A stretch of DNA of 64,000 nucleotides from Planococcus sp. MB-3u-03. Lineage in GTDB: Bacteria > Bacillota > Bacilli > Bacillales_A > Planococcaceae. The stretch lies in assembly GCF_002833405.1 (NCBI RefSeq), contig NZ_CP025124.1, positions 1 to 64,000 on the forward strand, written 5' to 3'. Made by a program: the position numbers and the translations under genes. The notes beneath the pieces were generated by a model that was not told the DNA's origin, searched no databases, and was given only the letters and a program-made list of their open reading frames with translations. Shown in pieces: positions 57,025-64,000 of this stretch (its first letter is position 1; the number at the start of each line of letters is the position of its first letter).

Positions 57025-57572
57025 TTACTGTTTTTCCAAATAGCGATAAATGGTGGTCGGGGAAACATTCCATTTTCAGCCACATCTTTGATTGGTGTAC
57101 CGTTTTGAATCAAAGAACGCATCATTTCAATGTCTTTTGTTCCAAACTTTCCGGTCGTCCACCAAGACGCCTCTTGCTCTGGCAGCTGTCCGTCCTGCAG
57201 CCGAACGTTCCTCAATCAAGTTCCCGTTCGAATTCGCAAATGCCGCAAACAAGTGGAACATCAATTGTCCGGTTGCATTGCGTTTATCCATCGTCAAGTT
57301 TTCCTGCAAACTGTGGAAGGCAACCCCCGTTCATTTAAGGCATTTACAAGTTGAATCAAATCCTGCATGTTTCTTCCTAAGCGATCCAATCGCCAAACGA
57401 CAATCGTATCTCCTTCGTGCATAGTTAATGGCTTCCTCTAAACCCGGACGTTGCTTTTCGTTCCACTCATTTTATCGTAAAATGTTTTGTCGCAGCCGTA
57501 AGCTGTTAACGCATCCATCTGTAAATCCAAATTTTGTAATCCGGTTGAAACTCGTGCATATCCAATTAACAT
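57025..57572 (-). pseudogene. Second serine resolvase, frameshifted
   Basis: From ATG 57572 the frame reads LIGYARVSTGLQNLDLQMDA with the catalytic Ser, then MSGTK, a shift, VVWRLDRLGRNMQDLIQLVN, a shift, ENLTMDKRNATGQLMFHLFA, another shift near 57230, and EERSAAGRTAARARG. It ends TIYRYLEKQ. Only a few bases are missing. It is different from the intact resolvase at 51892 in sequence. It ends 19 bases before the tniA start, so it belonged to the same element. Confidence 0.85.
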
Positions 57573-57895
57573 CCAATCACTCTTTTCGTCTTTTCTATGA
57601 ATTGATTGTACCATAAGATAAAATTGAATGGTTAGTGAACATAGAATAATGTACAGAGTTTTATTACACCAAACATATAAAAAGATCCTTTTAAATCGGC
57701 CAGCACCGTGTCCAGAAAAGGACGAGTTTTGTTACATGTCCACTCCAAAAGATAACTGTAAATTACTGAATAATTTAATTGATATTTATGTTAATATGAA
57801 TATTAACGTAATAGTTCAATTAAAGAAGATTGACAACTAGCATAAGGATTTAAGGTTTTCACAAATTGGTCTACTAAATATTTCTTGAGGTTATT
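57573..57895. other. Intergenic, no gene seen
   Basis: About 320 AT-rich bases between divergent remnants. It may hold the left end or res site of the tni element, but I could not find a paired terminal repeat. Confidence 0.4.
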
Positions 57896-58515
57896 ATGGA
57901 AACGTATTAGGAAAAGTTACATGTTTTATTACAAGAGAAAAGATAATCAGCAAGAACTTCTTTTAATTCAGCATCCAAATGCAGGTATTCAAATACCTGC
58001 AGGTACTGTAGAAATAGATGAGGACTATTATCAAGCTGCTATCAGAGAAGCCCGGGAAGAAACAGGTCTTAACGATTTTATTTCATGTAAGAATATTGGG
58101 CATCAAGAAAAAGTTTAAAGGCAGTTATATCACTTTTGATAAAGCAAAATATTTTCAAGACCAGACATCGCTAGTTTTCAATGGGCGGAAATAAGAAGAG
58201 GTATCACTGTTCTATATGAGCGAACTCAAGGAGAATTTGTACAAGTAACTTATAAGGAAGGAGATAAATTTCCAGATCCCAATTACATTACCTATCAGAT
58301 AACTGGTTGGACCGAAACAGTCAGAAGGTAGCATCAAAAGTATCAAGGCAATTTTATCATCTACAATCAAACAGTCACCTTGATGAATGGGAAATAGAGA
58401 CAGACAATCACACTTTTAAACTATTTTGGTCTCCGTTAGAAACTTACCTCAAATTATTTCGCCTCAAAATGAGTGGCTTGATATTCTATATAATGAGATT
58501 AACAAACTGGTTTAA
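57896..58515 (+). pseudogene. NUDIX hydrolase, frameshifted
   Basis: From ATG 57896, one added A gives MENVLGKVTCFITREKDNQQ. The NUDIX box is intact: GTVEIDEDYYQAAIREAREETG. Later pieces (EWEIETDNHTFKLFWSPL, then QNEWLDILYNEINKLV) restore a protein of about 205 residues. At least four single-base shifts. NUDIX enzymes hydrolyse nucleoside diphosphate derivatives; the substrate is unknown. Confidence 0.8.
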
Positions 58516-58537
58516 TATATTCTCCGATAATACAAAG

Positions 58538-58581
58538 AAAGAAGGCTCAAATTATCTTGCGGTAACAGTTGAGCCTTCTTT
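58538..58581. terminator. Terminator between NUDIX remnant and the 107-aa gene
   Basis: Thirteen-base perfect arms AAAGAAGGCTCAA / TTGAGCCTTCTTT with an 18-base loop. It separates two converging genes and overlaps the stop of the second. Confidence 0.8.
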
Positions 58582-58904
58582 CATTTTATATGTGCAAAAT
58601 AACGGTTAAAATCATCGCAAAATATCAGTAGAAGTAACAGGAGATTTTCATCCCCTTCAGACTCTATCAAAACCATCGTTTTTGATATACTTTCAAATCT
58701 TTCATAAACTTTATTTTGAGCCTTTATCCACTCTTCTAGACTCAAAGCAGTATTAATTAACTCTTCAAAATCCAAGCTATTATCCAAATACTCTTTTGGC
58801 ATCAAAGTCTTTAGAATATCCTCGAAATAACTATAGAAAGTAATATCGAATTGAATTAGCTTTTCTTTCCACTCTCCTATATCAATTGACTCTCTACTTA
58901 ACAT
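58581..58904 (-). CDS. Hypothetical protein (107 aa)
   Basis: A 107-residue acidic, mostly helical protein (IGEWKEKLIQFDITFYSYFE, LINTALSLEEWIKAQNKV). Weak ribosome site GGTGGGA. No family is recognised. The convergent terminator right at its stop supports a real gene. Confidence 0.5.
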   Translation of the reverse strand: MLSRESIDIGEWKEKLIQFDITFYSYFEDILKTLMPKEYLDNSLDFEELINTALSLEEWIKAQNKVYERFESISKTMVLIESEGDENLLLLLLIFCDDFNRYFAHIK

Positions 58905-59829
58905 TTGAGTTGGTGTCCCACCAAACCTATGGGGACACTATTTTCATTCAATCTAATCCTTCAATATGAAAAGTCCTCTATGTTTTATGTAATTGTACGC
59001 TTGTCTTATTTCATTGGTAAGCTTGGCGTCAAAAATTTATCTATGTGGTCAAATAATTCATCTCTTTATTTACTTTCACTAAACGACCTTTTAAACTCTC
59101 ATAGTCACAATCCTTGGATGCTCATATAGTATTCTTTATGCTGAACAGCTCCAAATGTGCATCACCATGATAGAGATATACCATTTGCCATGACAAATCA
59201 ATACAGTAATTGTAAAGTGCCAATGCATCAAACAAAACTTAGATCGAATAAAAGTGAAGTGCGTGTCATCATTTTTTTCCAATTAATTGCCCATAGTCAT
59301 CTATCTCTAAATAGATCAACGAAGCTCTAGCCATTTTATATTGTCTATAAATATCTTCAGTTTTATGGCCAGCTAAAAGTAAATGAGCTTGGTTTTCAGA
59401 AAATCTTATATTGAGTCATTCCTGGACCAAAGCTCCTCCAATGGTCGACATCGTATGAATCTGATAAATCATGTGCTCGCATTGTATTTTCCCCTATCTA
59501 ATTTAAAGGTATTTAACAAATTTTCAAAAATCCAAATGCATTAAAACTTATAAAACACCTAAAACGAAGGTCTGATAAACCTGTCGAATTTAGGTGTCAA
59601 TTAATGTTCTAAACCATATCTAAATATGCATTATTTGGATAGTCTTTTAGCTTTTCGATTCAAAACTGAAAGGCTTAATACAACAGTTTCTTTTTATACT
59701 AGCCAATCTACTACATACGTTAACCCTTTGACATTATCTGCAATTATTTTTCAATTCCAAGGTATGCATGGAATGCAGGATTTATTTGATATCTTACAGA
59801 TCTACCTTTTCTTTCAGCAAATCGTTCAG
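58905..59829. other. Broken or non-coding stretch
   Basis: About 920 AT-rich bases with no intact gene. On the minus strand between about 59490 and 59270 pieces such as MRAHDLSDSYDVDHWRSFGP and MARASLIYLEIDDYGQLIG, in different frames, hint at a decayed gene that I cannot identify. Confidence 0.4.
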
Positions 59830-62067
59830 CTAGTCTATTGGTAAGCTTTTGAGGTCTTTTTCACCATAATATTCAAATTTATCTTCTTGTATCTCCTTAC
59901 CAATAAAAGTAATTTCACATAAAATAGTTATCAACTCATTGATATCGTGATTACTACTTTGCGCTAAACATGCCTTTAAATGTTCCTCAGAAATTATAGC
60001 CTCTTCTCCAGCAAACTCATAAAAGACAGATTCTAAATCACCAATTCTCCCACCATTTTCAGGAAATATAGATTGCAAAGCATACTCTGAATATGAATAC
60101 TCAGCGGATTTAAAGTCTTCCTCTTTTACTTTCGTATGCCCCCTATTTACAGCTTCCTGAAGTGCTGTTTTAAATAGATAAATAATGTCACGAGGTCTCG
60201 GCAGTATCAAATCGCTAATATATTTCTTCAATGGAATTTCATCTACTGTAGTACAGAAATACTGTTTCCATAAATCCTCTGGACTTGTGACGCCGTTCTT
60301 ACTATATTGGATTCGATTTTCGATTACTCTAAAAAGTAATTGTGGTTCTGACCAAGACAAATGTTTCGTTGGCACTTTATCTCTTTCAGGGGCATGACTC
60401 ATAACCCTTGCGAAAATATCACTTCGAATGAAAACTATCAAAGAGATGTTTATTTTTTGATGTTTATAAGATTTTTTTTGAAATTCTTCTGTAATCTTAT
60501 GTGTAACGTTTAATAGTCCAAATAGGAATTCACTCAACTTTTCAAGTTCAGCATTATCATGCCAACTCTTATCAAGATTATCTATTAAAATAGTGACTTT
60601 TTCTTTAGTTTGAAGAATTTCACCTAAATAATTTCTAAGCTCTTTTATTGTTGTGCCGTGTAAATATTCACTTACTTTCAGTCTTTGTTCTTCTAGAGAA
60701 TCCTTTTCTTTTAAATTACTTAGATTAGATATTATATTCTCAAGACGCAAAGAAAAATCTGCATTAATATATCTTTCGTTCTTTTTAACATATTCGAAAA
60801 AATCTTGTTCTTCATCGGTTTTTTGGCGATGCAAAGGCGAATTATCTAAAAACTCATAGTATTGTTTTGCCATTTCTGTATATATGAGATACTTCCATAT
60901 ACTCTCTATCAAGTGTCCTTGTTCTGAGTCGTTCTTTAAATTGGTCAATACTTTTAAAACACCTTCGAACTCATAGCCTTGAGGCTGAATAGGGATTACA
61001 AAATTTCTTTTATCCGATGAAAGTTCATTTTTTATCTTTATCAAATTAGCAGTCTTTCCAGTTCCTTTTCTTCCAACAAATAAAACCTGTTGGGTATTTA
61101 AAGCTTCTTTATATTCTGCGGTTTCTAAGAAGTATTCAATTAAATTATGGTTTTCATTTTCAGCAACATAATCCCCAATTATTAAGTTTGATAATTTACC
61201 TAAAGATTTCTGTTCGGATTTATACTCTACAAAATCGGATTTTCGGCTTTTATACTCTTCCAATATTGGAAGAACCAATTATTAAAATATGTTTCTCCCT
61301 CTTCTGAATTTGAATGAACCTGTAATATGTCTTGATAGTCTAATGGCGCTTGAAATGGATCATGCGCTAATATGAAGTCGGTATATCCAATCCAATAGAA
61401 AGTCCTGCTACCAAGGCTTTTCTTGCTGTAATCATTGATTTTCTTCTTCACTCTGCCTAGTATGAAAATGAATTATAACTCCAAGTGAATTTGGCAATTC
61501 GGTTAAGTACCAATTCAAAGGTTGATTTCCTTCATAAGGATCATCTATTTTTAGGTATTTGTGAATTGTCAATTAAAGTCGAGATCTTATTTGACGCACT
61601 AGTATTTTTCTGATTTTAAATAGATAAGGTTCTTTGTAATTTCTGCTTGATTAAACTTTATATCTATTTGATTTACAGATTCATGAGGCAATTCAGAAAG
61701 AACTTTGATACTAATTCTTGAGGGTTTTCGTAACCTGCATATCAATTGTCGTTAAAGAACGAAAAGTTTTATAATTAGAAGCCGCATTAGGGTGGGATGT
61801 ATTTAATGTAATCAAATTTTCTTTTCTTTGAAATTGCGTACCCTAACTCATACAAAACATTAAAATTTAAATATGTTAAATCACATATAAATAAATCACA
61901 TTCTTCAATACTTTTATGTATGCCATCGATAATATACTTACCCGAAATAGATAAGTTCTCCCAAGTAGTAATAGTTAATTGTTTAGATTCGTTTATCTTT
62001 TGACTGCTTCATTTATATCCTCTAATAAATCTTTTTATGTCCTGCGTAAGCATAAAAGCTTTTTCAT
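59830..62067 (-). pseudogene. TIR/NDT-like domain fused to P-loop ATPase (Sll1717-like), N-terminal half frameshifted
   Basis: The C-terminal 482 residues (61278-59830) are intact: LFVGRKGTGKTANLI (Walker A), VTILIDNLDKSWHD (Walker B-like), and LILPRPRDIIYLFKTAL, typical of the P-loop ATPases called Sll1717 family. Upstream, after repair of several single-base shifts, the gene starts at ATG 62067 (AAAAGGG before it, TGGTATAAT further up) and reads AYAGHKKDLLEDINEAV, TTWENLSISGKYIIDGIHKS, then CDLFICDLTYLNFNVLYELG. That is a TIR/nucleoside-deoxyribosyltransferase-like Rossmann domain. The whole would be about 740 residues. The effector-plus-NTPase design is that of STAND-like anti-phage proteins; no experiment is known to me for this one. 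Confidence 0.72.
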
Positions 62068-62228
62068 AACAAAACCCTTTTCAAAATTATACCATTTTAC
62101 CTACATGAGAAACAAACACATTTTCAATTAATAGTTATTCATTTTTGAAAGAAGTTACTTAAATAAATGAAGCTATTTATAGGTGCAAAACGTATACAAA
62201 TTAATAGCATATATAAAGGAGAAATAAA

Positions 62229-62976
62229 ATGACTGATGTTTTTCAACGATTACTACAAAAAACAATATAATCAGAGGTTATCAACTATTCGACAAAATTT
62301 AGTTATCAAAGCATCATTTGCTATATTCATGCTCTTGATGATTTGGCTACTTCTTTTATATAAATCAGAAGCGTGGATTCTTCCCATATTTCTGCGTTTA
62401 TTTTGTTAATTTCACAAATCAATCAGGAAATGAATCATATTTACAAAAGCATCTTGTCAATAGTTCACTTAGAACCAAAAATACGTTTCTAATTATTTAA
62501 AAATAACCTCAAATTTAATCCTCAAGCCAATATAGAGAACTAGCAATACTATTTAAAGAGAATGGAAAGAAGAACTTGAAATCATATAATTTCCTTCCGT
62601 ATTTAACTATGATATTAACCATTCTATTCTTTTAGGTAATCAATTCTTGAAGTTGAATCAATTCCTACTAAAAATACTGTTATGATTGTAAGTATAATCA
62701 GGCGCTTTTCTTAATTTCTAATTTTGTTGCGAATACCATTGCGAATCTCTTTTAAATGGAAAACCCGCAGTTATGCTTGATTTGTCTGATATTCTTAATG
62801 AACTATATTTTGAAGAATCTATCAAGGAAAATAAAATAAGCACTGATAATAATCCAATTTTAACTAAACCAAAAGCTTTAAAAATAAAGAAAAATTTTGA
62901 TTTTGTCTATGAATTATCAAATAGAGAAAAACCACTTTATTTGTTGCCAATTCAAATTCATATGATGAGTCAATAA
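62229..62976 (+). pseudogene. Remnant of a membrane protein
   Basis: ATG behind AAAGGAG. Fragments in different frames give FAIFMLLMIWLLLLYKS (membrane segment), SQINQEMNHIYKSILSI, and a last uninterrupted piece of about 67 residues (62773-62976). Divergent from the TIR/ATPase gene. Two or three membrane segments and a charged C-terminus are all that can be said. Confidence 0.45.
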
Positions 62977-63261
62977 TAATTTTTCTAAAGTAAGGAGTAA
63001 TTTTCAGACTTAACATACTTATTCGCTAGATATAAAGGTAGGATGGAATTGAAACACAATAAGATTTAGATAATCCTCTAATACTGATAGTGATAATGAT
63101 GATGTTTTCTATCTTACATGCTAAATAACTCTTTAATAATTTGTAAAATATCACTTACAGTGATGGGAAAGCTGCATAGCATAAATATTAGTGAATTAAG
63201 AAAGAAAGATAGCAAAAAAAGAAAGTATTTAATTTTGGAAACTGATACGATATAAACCCAC
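62977..63261. other. Intergenic, no gene seen
   Basis: AT-rich bases between the membrane remnant and the terminator of the GIY-YIG gene. Confidence 0.4.
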
Positions 63262-63305
63262 AAGAAAACTCCTGTAAGTCAGAAACTACTTACAGGAGTT
63301 TTCTT
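63262..63305 (-). terminator. Terminator of the GIY-YIG gene
   Basis: Eighteen-base perfect arms AAGAAAACTCCTGTAAGT / ACTTACAGGAGTTTTCTT with an 8-base loop, at the stop codon. Confidence 0.9.
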
Positions 63306-63910
63306 CATTTGCTATGAAGTATAGCTTCGGTTAAACCATTTAAGGTTCCTCCGACAGTCCTGTTCAAGACATACTTAGCATCAAAATGGTTGATGAACTC
63401 ATTTTCGTAACTTTGAAATTCGTCACATACATATGCAAATAATCTAGTAGTATCATAAGCCCTAAAACTGTCTATTGATAAAATGGAGTTGTCTACTTCT
63501 CCGAATAGTAAACGGTCGAATTGCTTTTGGGCACTCCAATGTACTCGAAGACGTTTCGTTATGTCTCCACTTATACCGATATACACTTGGGAATATCCAT
63601 CTAGGACCATAACGTAGTATCCAGAAACACCCTTTAAAAGAGAAAGATCGGTAAATTCTTCAAACACTTTAGTTTTGCTGAGGAAACTCGTAAGCTCTTC
63701 GTTAAATTCTTGTTTAGACAATGAACGATAATACTCCATATTCAGGTCAAAGTTATCAAAGCAGTTCTTTGTATGAGACTCTATAAATTTTTCAGGGTAG
63801 ATGACATCATCACCAAATGAGCTTTTACTATTGACTCTTATATAATTTTCTCTTGTCAGTTTTAATCCACCGGATTTTTCTCGAAGATATAAACCCAAAT
63901 GCTGTGGCAT
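63305..63910 (-). CDS. GIY-YIG domain protein
   Basis: A 201-residue protein. The N-terminal ~90 residues have no recognised motif. The GIY-YIG nuclease fold begins at GYYVMVLDGYSQVYIGISG (GYY at 97-99, YIG at 110-112), followed by the conserved Arg region DITKRLRVHW and a Glu-containing YENEFINHF. All core residues are visible, so it may be an active single-strand or structure-specific nuclease. Family members include homing-type and restriction-type enzymes; none can be chosen. ATG behind GAGGGGG. The frame is intact. Confidence 0.85.
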   Translation of the reverse strand: MPQHLGLYLREKSGGLKLTRENYIRVNSKSSFGDDVIYPEKFIESHTKNCFDNFDLNMEYYRSLSKQEFNEELTSFLSKTKVFEEFTDLSLLKGVSGYYVMVLDGYSQVYIGISGDITKRLRVHWSAQKQFDRLLFGEVDNSILSIDSFRAYDTTRLFAYVCDEFQSYENEFINHFDAKYVLNRTVGGTLNGLTEAILHSK

Positions 63911-64000
63911 AATTTAATCCCCCTCACGCCTTTTTCCATATCATACCTTATCGTATTCCAACAAAAAAAGAGCGAGACAAATCCGGACATTCGAGAAGCC
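63911..64000. other. Right edge, no gene seen
   Basis: Ninety bases. An A7 run followed by GAGCGAGAC may be part of a terminator that continues outside. Confidence 0.4.

Noticed and set aside
58905..59129. 74-codon frame MSWCPTKPMG...
   Set aside because: No ribosome site, starts inside the upstream region of a divergent gene, no motif.
1..64000. tRNA or rRNA genes
   Set aside because: I saw no cloverleaf with a TTCGA-type arm and no rRNA-like stretch; none is expected on such an element.

Overview
The window looks like part of a large, low-GC Gram-positive (Bacillota) plasmid or conjugative element. Gene content and style (RepA_N initiator, ParA with a ribbon-helix-helix partner, MobQ relaxase, cad/mer/cop modules, CadC/CadA pairs, YolD-like protein) suggest Planococcaceae or a close relative; that genus-level guess is inference. 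The left edge cuts a gene, so the element continues beyond the window.

Layout. 1-3.5 kb: minus-strand type IV secretion operon (pilin-like protein, membrane protein, VirB4 ATPase, start of a membrane-anchored protein). 3.6-9.3 kb: replication and partition, with repA (intragenic iterons, a divergent antisense RNA and a structured leader), an Xre regulator, a primase-type replication protein, a 13-copy array with about 53-bp period, and parA-parB. 9.3-19.3 kb: mobilisation and host entry, with two copies of a 147-nt structured element that look like a free-standing RNA, relaxosome accessory genes, a probable oriT, MobQ relaxase, VirD4 coupling protein, an ArdC-like anti-restriction protein, a hairpin-rich zone before radC, and a YolD-like gene behind a LexA-type box. 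19.9-48.9 kb: heavy-metal and stress cargo, with copC-copD-dsbA-dsbB-resA, two cadC-cadA modules (the second with cadD), two CDF exporters, remnants of ZIP and ACR3 transporters, an S41 peptidase, an amylase-like protein lacking catalytic residues, a lipoamide dehydrogenase and merR-merA. 49-64 kb: AT-rich, heavily broken accessory DNA, with a RecF/OLD-like ATPase plus D12 methylase pair, a resolvase, a PepF remnant, a Tn552/Tn5053-type tniA-tniB set, a NUDIX remnant, a TIR/NDT-like domain joined to a P-loop ATPase, and a GIY-YIG protein.

The genes fit a self-transmissible or mobilisable multi-metal-resistance plasmid. Replication is copy-number controlled by antisense RNA, partition acts through a large centromere-like array, transfer uses a MobQ relaxase and T4SS, and the cargo exports or reduces Cd/Zn, Cu and Hg. 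From about 27 kb rightwards many genes carry single-base frameshifts, often in A/T runs, while genes left of 26.8 kb are intact. This is either genuine decay or unpolished sequence.

The strongest candidates for something undescribed are the paired 147-nt RNA element (84% identical, compensatory changes, terminator after each copy), the 53/51-bp phased array, and the two putative defence loci at 49.2-51.8 and 59.8-62.1 kb.
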